From positions 4,371,501-4,435,500 of the forward strand of contig NC_088325.1 of assembly GCF_910592395.1 (NCBI RefSeq): DNA of 64,000 nt. Direction: 5' to 3'. Position 1 is the first letter of the stretch; every line of letters starts with the position of its first letter. The DNA comes from Lineus longissimus (Eukaryota > Nemertea > Pilidiophora > Heteronemertea > Lineidae). Both the position numbers and the translations under genes were made by a program. The notes under the pieces are model-generated. The model was not told where the DNA came from. It saw only the letters and a list, made by a program, of their open reading frames with translations, and ran no database searches. This document shows, piece by piece, positions 35,176 through 45,000 of this stretch.

Positions 35176-36376
35176 TCGCAACAACAACCATTTTTGAGAA
35201 ACACGTTGCTTCCGATTCCTTCGTCAGAAAATGCGTCTAAAAAAGAAAGTAAGGAATTAGATTATCTATAACATTTGGTAGCAGAACATGCGCAGTTGCA
35301 GAGTCATACAATATACGGAAGCAGAACATTTTATGAAAAAGGAACTCTAAGATAGGAAAAATTAGTCGGTGAAAAATGGTATACCCGTCACAGGATCCTA
35401 AAACAATGTGCGCTGTACACGTTGTACACCAGGCAGCGTTCCCTCGATTTTACCCCTTGATTAAAATTAAGATTAAAAATTTTTCTTGAAGAGATTATCC
35501 CATCATTTTTTTGTGCAGTTTCGTTGATATGTTCTCTTCTGATTTCAATGGTAATAAATACTATTTATTGGCCAGTTATTATTTCATATGATGGACGAAA
35601 AGGGTGAAAATCCCCCAAAATACACCCGCTCCCCAATTTTAACCGATACTCAACCCCCCATGCACATTTCGCCCCACGAGCAATAGCCCCCCCCCCCCCA
35701 AAAAAAAGTATTGATACTTGTAAAGAAATACCTCATCTTTCCAATGGAAATAAGTAAAACTGAATATCATGCCTGTGTATTCCACAATTTTCACTTGAAA
35801 ATAACCCGAATGGCAAAAAATGCCCCCCCCCCGAAGATTTTTCAAACACCCAGAACTGCAAGGAAATCATTACATAACTCCCCAAACTATTTTTTGCTGA
35901 TGTGCAACTATCCATCCTACCTATCTGATACAGAATTACCAACACCACTATTGCATATTGATGTAGCAATTTCAGGATTTGGTTTTTCTAAATCGAATGA
36001 GTTGGTTTCCAGTGCCGCTCGACATGGGGCCCTCCAGCATCGCCAGTATATCTTTTCCGTGGCATTCTTGTTACGATGGTAGCAGAAGTCATTGAAAATT
36101 ATAACTTTTGAGTCCTTCCTTAGCCCTCTTGTCACGTACGCCATGCTAAAAAATGACTACCTGCACAGAAAATCGCATGATGCTGGGTCAAGGTGATTCG
36201 CAGAATCGTGTTTCCATGTAGGCTCTACTTGATGATTCCGCGTATTATTGATGCTACATAGACGGGCAACTAAGAATAACATACACGCACTTAAAAATGG
36301 GATTTTGGACTAATGGACCTTCGGACTTGTGGATCATTTTACATTCCTTTCGGACTTATGGTCATTCGGACTAATA
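35176..36376. other. No gene; C-rich repeats and flank of the Harbinger cluster
   Basis: C-runs and ccccc-aattt words at 35610-35700 and 35815-35835 resemble those at 9780-9900. At 36300-36376 the word tcggactt recurs, and taatggaccttcggacttgt there is nearly repeated at 63173-63191, beyond the other end of the Harbinger cluster. Confidence 0.45.
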
Positions 36377-37779
36377 GGTCTGTCTCATAACAGAACGTTA
36401 GGGACGGACGGGAACCAAAATCAACGTCCATGGACGCGTAGTAGGATTAATCTAATAGGCCTTCACATGTCACGTGGAGTACGTTTGCGTTCCAAGTTCT
36501 GAATGGAGGCCGGTCATGTAACAATGATCTTTGCACTGAATAATTGCATTCAATGGCAATAGACCGCCCATATGGGAAGGTTCATGTAATTTTCCTTTAT
36601 TGTGCGTCTAGCCTTATCCCTGTGGTGACATGATTAGACACGCATTGGAAATGGTCAATAAAATATCATTCCTTTGGCCGAAATTGAATTAATTATTGAT
36701 AACATTTAATTGCCATGGTTTGTGTTGGCCAGCAGTCGCTTGGCCTCACGCTACTTTCACCATGGAGAGAATTAGGATGTTTTTGTTCGCTGCTCCGCCG
36801 CCCATACCACCGCCACCAGTTTTGCTTACACCAGCATTTCATAATTTAGAAGTGCGTCCGCCTCCGTTGCCTCCAAGACTTGATGAAGTTCTCACCAATC
36901 AACCAAATAGTCCATACGGTGGTAACGACGTCTTTACCAGGATTAGAAACCACCAGATGGACTTTTGGTATCTATCAGGTGAGACAGTGGCCTCTTTCCA
37001 GCACCTCGTAGAGGACATTACGCCCCTTCTCGAAAACAGGCCAGGACGGTACCGAGATCATTTGCTGTCGGTGGAGAACCGCTTACTACTTTTTTTCTAT
37101 TGGATCAAGAAATATCCGGACATTGTTGCGATGAGTGCAATGTTTGATATCAGCAAGCAATCTGTTTGCAGGGAACTTTATTTTATGACAGATGTTTTGT
37201 GGACTTATTTTCAAGACGGTATAACATGGCCGACCGATGAAGAGTGGGAACAACTGCGGGGCAACTGGGATACTATTCCAGATGCTGTTGGGGCGATAGA
37301 TGGAACGGTACACGCAATCGAGATCCCAAAGACTGAGGATCCCCACCTTATCATAGTCATAACTTGTTACTGTTACTCAGCCACAGTCCAACAATGAACC
37401 GCTTTCTTTTGCATAGTAACTACTTAGATAAAAAATACACTCAATTTGGTTAATACGAGCCAACCAGGCTTTTATCAATAATTGACCGCTTGTCTATAAC
37501 AAGGCCTATTCGGTAACATCGGTAACATCGATTTCCCTTCATTGACAGTTAACCAACGCACGTTGTCAAAAAGCTATTGTATGTATAGGTGGGCGTTCCT
37601 AATGTGCTTTGGTGACCACCAATCAGAAGAAGGACCTTACGTATGTATTCATCACAGCAGCGCAGCCCTGGTGGTAATGCTCGTGTAACCAATAGCATCA
37701 AAGGTAACAAGCATGGTACGTTGAATTAGGTACTTCTTAGGTTCCCGTCTGTCCCGAACGTTCTATCATGAGACAGACC
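36377..37779 (+). mobile_element. Harbinger-type transposon, copy 1 (internally deleted)
   Basis: Terminal inverted repeats ggtctgtctcataacagaac... and ...gttctatcatgagacagacc. taata flanks both ends (36372-36376 and 37780-37784), and copy 2 follows directly. Relative to copy 2 it lacks about 440 bp, corresponding to 38754-39197. It preserves the empty site (around 37511-37530) into which the giant LTR element inserted in copy 2. Confidence 0.85.
36762..37397 (+). pseudogene. HARBI1-like transposase, C-terminally deleted
   Basis: ATG in a good context (caccatgg), then a proline-rich start and the DDE_4-type helical region (FFYWIKKYPDIVAMSAMFD, QSVCRELYFM). Next comes DAVGAIDGTVHAIEIP with the first catalytic Asp at about 37293. 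After ED-P-H the deletion joins unrelated sequence, removing the second Asp and Glu. Non-functional. Confidence 0.85.
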
Positions 37780-38169
37780 TAATAGGTCTGTCTCATAACA
37801 GAACGTAAGGGACGGACGGGAACCAAAATCAACGTCCATGGACGCGTAGTAGGATTAATCTAATAGGCCTTCACATGTCACGTGGAGTACCTTTACTTTC
37901 CAAGTTCTGAATGGAGGCCGGCCATGTAACAATGATCTTTGCACTGGATAATTGCATTCAGTGGCAATAGACCGCCCATATGGGAAGGTTCATGTAATTT
38001 TCCTTTATTATGCGTCTAGCCTTATCCCTGTGGTGACATGATTAGACACGCGTTGAAAATAGTCAATAAAATATCATTCCTTTGTCCGAAATTGAATTGA
38101 TTATTGATAACATTTAATTGCCATGGTTTGTGTTGGCCAGCAGTCGCTTGGCCTCACGCTACTTTAACC

Positions 38170-38890
38170 ATGGAGAGAATTAGGATGTTTTTGTTCGCTG
38201 CTCCGCCGCCCATACCACCGCCACCAGTTTTGCTTACACCAGCATTTCAGAATTTAGAAGTGCGTCCGCCTCCGTTGCCTCCAAGACTTGATGACGTTCT
38301 TACCAATCAACCAAATGGTCCATACGGTGGTAACGACGTCTTTACCAGGATTAGAAACCACCAGATAGACTTTTGGTATCTATCAGGTGAGACAGTGGCC
38401 CCTTCCAGCACCTCGTAGAGGACATTACGCCCCTTCTGGAAAACGGGCCAGGACGGTACCGAGATCATTTGCTGTCGATGGAGAACCGTTTACTACTTTT
38501 TTTCTATTGGATCAAGAAATATCCGGACATTGTTGCGATGAGTGCAATGTTTGATATCAGCAAGCAATCTGTTTGCAGGGAACTTTATTTTATGACAAAT
38601 GTTTCGTGGACTTATTTTCAAGACGGTATAACATGGCCGACCGATGAAGAGTGGGAACAACTGCGGGGCAACTGGGATACTATTCCAGATGCTGTTGGGG
38701 CGATAGATGGAACGGTACACGCAATCGAGATCCCAGAAACTGAGGATCCCCACCTGTTCTACAGTGGCCATGTCCACACTTGTATCAGCACTCAGGTCAT
38801 TATCGACAATTGTGGAATGAGATGTGCTCCCCTTGAAAAATCGGTATATGGAAGTGGCCCCTTTGTTACTGTGCTATTGTTGTGTGGGGT
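38170..38890 (+). pseudogene. HARBI1-like transposase of copy 2, frameshifted
   Basis: The same protein as in copy 1, but one base is missing near 38397-38406 (gtggccccttcc here, gtggcctctttcc in copy 1), which shifts the frame. The second part (38469 on) runs past the first catalytic Asp (GAIDGTVHAIEI) and adds the segment HLFYSGHVHTCISTQVIIDN, which is the expected next DDE_4 block. The distal catalytic residues are again absent. Confidence 0.85.
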
Positions 38891-39142
38891 GCGGGTGCGT
38901 TTGTGGAGGGGGGTATACGATACATGTACTAACTCAGCAATTTCTCTTGCAATAACTTCTCTTATCCTTTGTCGGAGTTGTTTTGCGGTTCGCTTAGCGA
39001 ATAATGCCCTTGTGCGTTTCGGCAAACGGTTGACATTTTGCCGGATGTGGCCTAGAATGCGAACATAATTATTTCTATGTCGCTGGTACCCATCCCGGAG
39101 AAGGGCCATCTCCTCCATGCCAACAAGCACTCTATCACACAT
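38792..39142 (-). CDS. Second Harbinger ORF (116 aa), antisense to the transposase
   Basis: Encodes a basic, Arg-rich helical protein (MCDRVLVGMEEMALLRDGYQ, then RTAKQLRQRIREVIAREIAE). A homologous ORF is found in copy 3 at 61767-61937 (plus), so the frame is a genuine component of the transposon. PIF/Harbinger elements usually carry a second, Myb/SANT-like gene. I see no clear Myb tryptophans, so that identity is inference. Confidence 0.5.
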   Translation of the reverse strand: MCDRVLVGMEEMALLRDGYQRHRNNYVRILGHIRQNVNRLPKRTRALFAKRTAKQLRQRIREVIAREIAELVHVSYTPLHKRTRTPHNNSTVTKGPLPYTDFSRGAHLIPQLSIMT

Positions 39143-39514
39143 GACTGTTCGTTCACTTCGACAACACTATACTAAAAACCTCGCTAAAACTAGACCCATA
39201 TCATAGTCATAACTTGTTACTGTTACTCAGCCACAGTCCAACAATGGACCGGTTTCTTTTGCATAGTAACTGCTTAGATAATAAAAAGAAACTCAATTTG
39301 GTTAATACGAGCCAACCAGGCTTTTATCAATAATTGACCGCTTGTCTATAACAAGGCCTATTCGGTAACATCGTGTACTGGTTCCCTTATAGTCCGCCGG
39401 GGTAACTATAGTTGACCTGGTGGATTGTTCGTGGAATTCGGGCATCCTGCCACGAGCCTCCCAAAACTAGAAACATCATGTGACCGGCTATCATTGGCTG
39501 GCCCTTATAGGGCC

Positions 39515-39523
39515 TATATATAA
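39515..39523 (+). promoter_or_regulatory. LTR TATA box
   Basis: tatatataa, about 30 bp before a likely start site near 39545. It drives the genomic RNA, and the copy at 60070-60078 sits in the 3' LTR. Confidence 0.7.
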
Positions 39524-39657
39524 ACCAGACCACAGAGCGCCCATCTGAGAGAGAGAGCTAGACCAGGAAGAACATCAGGGCTAAAAAGGGAAAACATACT
39601 AAGGCCGTTTAAGAAGACCTCTCGAGTTTTGTACATCTTCCAAAATAAAGATCAAGG

Positions 39658-39663
39658 GTAAGT
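39658..39663 (+). promoter_or_regulatory. Candidate major 5' splice donor
   Basis: aagg|gtaagt lies only 9 bp after the AATAAA in the 5' LTR. It could supply the common donor for spliced env and accessory messages. U1 snRNP binding so close to the signal could also suppress premature polyadenylation in the 5' LTR. That last point is inference from retroviral precedent. Confidence 0.5.
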
Positions 39664-39828
39664 CCAAAGAATTGCGTTATTATCTTCGTGGTCGGATGAC
39701 CTTGCCATAAACATATATAGGGGAAGGATCTCTAGAGACAGACGGTCGAGCATCTGACCTCTGGGAGGCCGTGGACATTTCCCCCTCCAAACGTGACGGC
39801 TCGGGGCGGTTCACGCCCGTACGTTACA

Positions 39829-39838
39829 TGGTAGCAGA
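39829..39838 (+). promoter_or_regulatory. Primer binding site
   Basis: tggtagcaga starts exactly at the LTR end and is complementary to the 3' end (tctgctacca) of eukaryotic initiator methionine tRNA. Complementarity beyond 10 nt is not evident. Confidence 0.7.
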
Positions 39839-39872
39839 CGTCTCTCAGAGATTATTCCCTTTCGTTCTCTCT

Positions 39873-39985
39873 CCAATTTTCGACCCCATATTTGTATATT
39901 CCAATTTTCGACCCCATATTTGTATATTCCAATTTTCGCCCCCATATTTCGTATGTTCCGATTTTCGGCCCCGTATATTGTATGC
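39873..39985 (+). repeat. 28-bp tandem repeat in the leader, four copies
   Basis: ccaattttcgaccccatatt plus tgtatatt is repeated exactly at 39873 and 39901. Two diverged units follow at 39929 and 39958. It lies between the primer site and gag, where packaging or dimerisation signals normally sit. Confidence 0.85.
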
Positions 39986-40263
39986 CCCATCCGATTTCGT
40001 ACTATCTCGTAAAATATGCATAATTGTGGTAGGTGTTGCTGTAAGTGTCTTTATGCAGTAGCCTTATGCCTAAATGCTCTAATACGTTTATTAATGATGG
40101 TTGCTGGTGTTCTACCACCTGTAAATTCTTGCTAAACACATGGTATTAGGCGTTCCTTCGGTGGAGGTTAACAAACACAACAGGTACAGACCTATCGTCA
40201 AGCTCAAATCCAGACTTAGCCACCTGTAAAACTTTTATCATCCCCGTCGGTCACGCAGTTTTC

Positions 40264-42009
40264 ATGCCAGGCTTTAGGAAGCGTCATTTTCTGCGGTCAG
40301 GTGGTGATATTCCCCCTCAGGAATCTAGTGACGCCCTGGAGTCTGACCATGAATCTGCTCAGTCTGATGAATTGGATTTTCCCGAATCATTTAAAAAACT
40401 ATTAGAGAATGCTAATAAATCCTTAGACGAGGCCTTAGAGTCAAACCAGAACCAGCAACGTGAACTGGATACCTTAATTAATGGTAGCCAAAGGGCACCC
40501 TCAGGTTTTACAGAATACATCAAACCACGTAAGTCAGTTGCCTGGTCCATTGACAACACTTTTGATCCTACGAGAGCTAGACAACCGTTTGCACCACAGC
40601 AAGATAACGATTCAAATTTTAAATCTCAGCCTACTTCTAAGTCTCCAAACCAAAACACTTTAGACTGGGGCCAAGATCTGTGCGACCAGGAAGAGCGCCG
40701 TCTCAAATCCAAAAACGACACAAGCCGTAACGAATGCAACGTACCAAATATCAAATTTGAGTCAAACAAAAACACTCCTGATACTGACCTTATGTCACAA
40801 TCTCCGGTTGTACAGAAAATTCAACAACCTTCAGCTCCCACAAGTGAAGAACTGACGACTCCAACAAATCCATTCTTATTGCAACAATCCAGTGAAAAAG
40901 GCATATCCAGTCCAATTTCCCATTCAACACCAGCTCCTTCCTCCAAAATGTCGCAAAGCGACAAACTTGATCACTCCACTCGTGTCTGGGACACTATTAA
41001 AAAGGGTTTTGAAGATATGATTCCAACCACAGCAATGAACGTCACACAAGTGAGATTACCCGAGGTTAAATTAGAAACTTGGCGGGGTTTGTCAGACTCC
41101 CAATCATGCAAAGACTGGTTAACAAGGTTTTCCCTATACACACAAACAAAAGGCATTCGTACTGAAGATAAACCGGCTGTTTTTTCCTTGTTCCTTCGTG
41201 GCCCGGCGTGGCAGTGGTTACTTAATCTTCCCCCAGCTTCCCGTGCAGACTGGGATACACTAGCAAAAGCGTTCTTGGATCATTTTGAAAATGAGAAATT
41301 TCGATTTGTCAAGCTGAACAATCTGATGTCTCGCCAAATGGGTCCTACTGAAACTGTGGATGCCTATGCCCAAGACATATTGGACAACTGTATGCGCCTA
41401 AGTGTAACTGACGAGGAAAAGCTGAGTTATTTTTTGAGAGGGTTACGACCGGCAATTCGAGGGTTTGTATTACGTTCAGCTCCCGCATCCTATGACCAGG
41501 CATGTGTAACAGCCAGGCTTTATGAAGCAACAGAACAATTAGATCCTTCACCAGCTCCAGCTGCTGCAGCTATTGTGGCTGCTATAGATCAATTGAGGCC
41601 ATCAGCGGTAAGTCCCAAAGAGGACACGGACAACAAACTTGAAAGAATGATGAAGAATATCCAGAAAGAATTAGATGGTATCAAATCTTCTATTGGCCAC
41701 TCATCCTCATTTAGGACACCAAGAGGTCTGCAAGGGCAGATAATATGTAATTGTTGTGGGGGAAATCATCATGAATCAACATGTGAGCGTAACATCCCCG
41801 AGGAATCACGTTGTTCGAGTTGTAACCGTTTTGGTCATAGTACGAGAGAATGTTATTCTAGGTCTAGACCACAGCGTGGAAGTTGGCAGCCGCGAAATAA
41901 TAGGTGGAATAATGACAGTAGGCCTCGTAGGTTTAATTTTAATCAACAGGATGCTGTTGCCGGTTTTCGGCCTAACCAGGATAGAACCAACAATCAGCCT
42001 TTAAACTAG
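40264..42009 (+). CDS. gag: Gag polyprotein, 581 aa
   Basis: The structural protein of the particle. Residues 1 to about 235 are polar, rich in S, Q, N and P, and probably disordered. A retrotransposon gag (capsid-like) domain spans about 270-425, with the landmarks WRGLSDSQSCKDWLTRF, GPAWQWLLNLP, F..HFE and LSYFLRGLRP. Near the C-terminus are two zinc knuckles: a variant (CNCC.....H...C, about 41746-41785) and a canonical CX2CX4HX4C (CSSCNRFGHSTREC, about 41812-41853). An Arg-rich end follows. The stop TAG at 42007-42009 directly follows a slippery heptamer. The start ATG is the first in frame after the leader. No disruption seen. Confidence 0.92.
   Translation: MPGFRKRHFLRSGGDIPPQESSDALESDHESAQSDELDFPESFKKLLENANKSLDEALESNQNQQRELDTLINGSQRAPSGFTEYIKPRKSVAWSIDNTFDPTRARQPFAPQQDNDSNFKSQPTSKSPNQNTLDWGQDLCDQEERRLKSKNDTSRNECNVPNIKFESNKNTPDTDLMSQSPVVQKIQQPSAPTSEELTTPTNPFLLQQSSEKGISSPISHSTPAPSSKMSQSDKLDHSTRVWDTIKKGFEDMIPTTAMNVTQVRLPEVKLETWRGLSDSQSCKDWLTRFSLYTQTKGIRTEDKPAVFSLFLRGPAWQWLLNLPPASRADWDTLAKAFLDHFENEKFRFVKLNNLMSRQMGPTETVDAYAQDILDNCMRLSVTDEEKLSYFLRGLRPAIRGFVLRSAPASYDQACVTARLYEATEQLDPSPAPAAAAIVAAIDQLRPSAVSPKEDTDNKLERMMKNIQKELDGIKSSIGHSSSFRTPRGLQGQIICNCCGGNHHESTCERNIPEESRCSSCNRFGHSTRECYSRSRPQRGSWQPRNNRWNNDSRPRRFNFNQQDAVAGFRPNQDRTNNQPLN
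42000..42006 (+). promoter_or_regulatory. -1 ribosomal frameshift site T_TTA_AAC
   Basis: In the gag frame the codons read cct tta aac tag, so the heptamer tttaaac is in the correct register for tandem -1 slippage. The -1 frame (cta ggt agt ...) is the pol frame and is open from here to 47384. This is the canonical X-XXY-YYZ arrangement. A downstream pseudoknot was not tested. Confidence 0.85.
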
Positions 42010-45000
42010 GTAGTAGGGTCCATGCACAACACAATATTAAGGGGCGTGGATCCGTTAATAAATCAGCTCATAAAGACAGGACTAGTTTCACTCAAGGTGC
42101 AATAGGCGGCAACGATGAACCAAAAGTAGCATCCATACAATTTAAGCACCCACATAAGGGAACAGAGGCATCCATTGAAGAGGATGCAGATTTGTTACAA
42201 ATTGTTGAAAAGTTCATGGTATTGGTAGAAAAAGCGACGAGAATTAAGTTTCTAAAAGATCAGATGCAAACAGGGGAGTATCGTGCAATACTCAAAAAAC
42301 TGGAAGAATTGTCTAAAATGCTCCAAGATAAAACTTATAACCAGGGTAATTTTCAAGCTGTTATCAAGCTTGTAAATTCAATAGTAACCTTGCAAAACAA
42401 AGAGTTTGAGATCACTAAATCTCCACCATCACTACCACGACATCTGAAACGGACACTGATGTCCGAAGTACACCAAAATTCTCTTTCAAAGTCACTAACA
42501 AAAATAGACCAAAAAGTAGAAGACCTTGGCAACAACCAAGTTCCAGATACAACATCAAGCTTTAAATCTACAGGCAATATCTCCACAGAACGTACAGAAA
42601 CACCAATATTAGGCGCAAAGCAAAAGGTAGGAATTCTACATAGGGGGCATGGAGAAAACGATCCCACAGGTATAATACAAAATACTGGCAAGACTAACAC
42701 CTCTATTGAACAGGTAAAAGTATATGCAGACATCTATACGCCAACCACACTTCCCCAAAAGGAAGCACATTCTAACGATTACGTTACAGAAAACAACATT
42801 CTTGTAACTCAAAACCTCAAGGAAGATCAGAATGTACAACCCAAGCTCTGCCAAGAAACAGTATCCGACAGTTTCTCTCACCAAATAAGGGATAGCCCAC
42901 CGGTATCAGTACCACGCAAAGTACAGAACTTAACAACTAACACTAAAAACAATACCGTTCTCAGGTGCCTAGACACTACACCTCCACCTATTCCTCCCAG
43001 GAAACACATACCGAACAGTGCACAGGTAGCACCAAGTTACTCAGAAATGGACGCAAACAACATACCAACGATAACAAAAACATCAGGCAATGCTACCAAA
43101 CAACTGGCTGACCTTCAGCCTGATCTTCCACAGAGTTCAGCCTCAGATAACAACAAAGAGCAAGGCAACAAATTAGTTCTAGAAAAACCTTCTCAGAATG
43201 CTAACGACATACCTAGGTTAGGCCAACTTTTACATACCCCTAAAACGGCACAAAATGGTAAAGACCATTGTAAAAATAATATAACTGCAGCAAAACCGAT
43301 TTCAGAAACCAACCTATACAGTACTCAGAAGGAAACCTCCTTGGCGGATACAAATGGCTTCGCGAACACACCAACAGTACTCGCTTCGGTTGCTTCAATA
43401 ATCGAAGCACAAATAGGAACAAATCAGTATCAAATACTAGTAGATTCCGGAGCAGCCATCTCAATCATAAATGAAACCTTGGTAATGCGTGACCCCAAGT
43501 TGAAGTCTTCCCCTATCAGTAAAGGACTTTATACTCAGGCTGCTGCAGTTAACGGGGAAAAGATTAAGCTGAAAGGTACGATTACTATACCAATGCAACT
43601 AGCTGATTCAACACTACAACAGGTATTTTATATCATCCCTCATAAGGCCACTGTGCAACAAATCATACTTGGCAGGGATTTTTTGAATGCCTATGACGTC
43701 TCTCTAAACTTTGGATCAGGCCAACTTCTTATTCCTGGAATTAAATCAGTACCATTATTAGGCTCAATCTCTTTGGATGAATCCACCCCTGTTTTCCTCA
43801 AAAAAGATTGTTGTCTTCAACCAATTTCAGAATCATTCCTGACCATTGATACTACAAATGCATTACCTGAGGGCACTGACAGAATGGTACAGGAACCACC
43901 AAACATATACATCCAACATAAGGTATGTGTGGCGGCTAGTCTCGTTACTGTAGAGAAACAAAAAGTTCCCATCAAAATGTTGAATTTGAATAAAACCAAG
44001 ACCATCATACCTGCTGGAACATTGGTTGCTTACCTAGTCCCGATACCGGAAGTCTCCAACATGAATGTAGTAACAGAGGGCGATGACTTACTATCAGCAC
44101 CTCAGCATTTCCTTCCACACAAAGATGTTGTTCCTGCTCTACCAGGGAAGTCACCAATGGATGTTATAGATTTGTCAACAGCGGATGTAACAGAAGACCA
44201 ACGCCAGGAGTTAACCAGCTTCATAAAAGCAAACGAGGACCTTTTTGCAATGAGTATATCTGATCTTGGGGTTTGTACCGTAGGCTCACATGATATGAAA
44301 TTTATTGGCACGAAACCGGTGGCGCAGAAGCCATATCGACTTGCACCAAATCGACGAAAAATTTTAGATGAAGAAGTTCAAAAATTAGTTGACCAAGGGG
44401 TCTTGGAACCTGGTAATAGTGATTTTGCAGCCCCCCTTATCCTAATAAACAAGCCTGACAATTCTTATCGTCTATGTTGCGATTTTCGACGACTGAATGC
44501 AGAAATTGAAAAAAATCGGGGCCCAATCCCTCATTGTCAAAACCTTTGTGACCTAAGCTGTGCGGACAGTCCAAAATTGTTCACTTCACTCGACTTGAAA
44601 TCTGGATATTATCAAGTATCCATGACAAAAAATGCCCAACGCTTATCATCGGTGGTGTCCGAATCGTCGCAATATATTTGGCGCGTCCTTCCATTCGGGT
44701 TATCTAATGCTCCATCTACATTCTGCAGAATCATGAGTATTGTCTTGTCAGGACTGGTTAACACGAAATGCTTAGTGTACCTTGATGATATTCTTATCTG
44801 GGGCAAAGATTTCGATGATCACCTGCAAAATTTGAAACTCGTTTTTTCCAGGCTACGGCAAGCAAATTTACGAATGCATCCAGCAAAGTGTAGCATCTGT
44901 AAAAAAGAGATCAAATTCCTTGGCCATATTATCTCCGGGGAAGGCACCAAACCTGACCCTAAGAAAACAGAGGCAATAGGTAAGATGGCCCAACCAAAAT

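Larger units (their letters stand above)
39374..39828 (+). repeat. 5' LTR
   Basis: Begins tgtactgg and ends cgttaca. U3 contains an inverted CCAAT (attgg, 39492-39498) and a TATA box. R/U5 contains AATAAA (39644-39649) followed at once by a splice donor consensus (gtaagt, 39658-39663). No difference from 59929-60383 was noticed. Confidence 0.93.

Noticed and set aside
39771-40061. 96-aa ORF across the LTR end and leader
   Set aside because: It spans the LTR boundary and primer site and translates the 28-bp leader repeat. Not a likely protein.
42192-42194. Independent start of pol at this codon
   Set aside because: The codon is TTG, and the frame is open continuously back to the slippery site at 42006, so frameshifting explains pol expression better.
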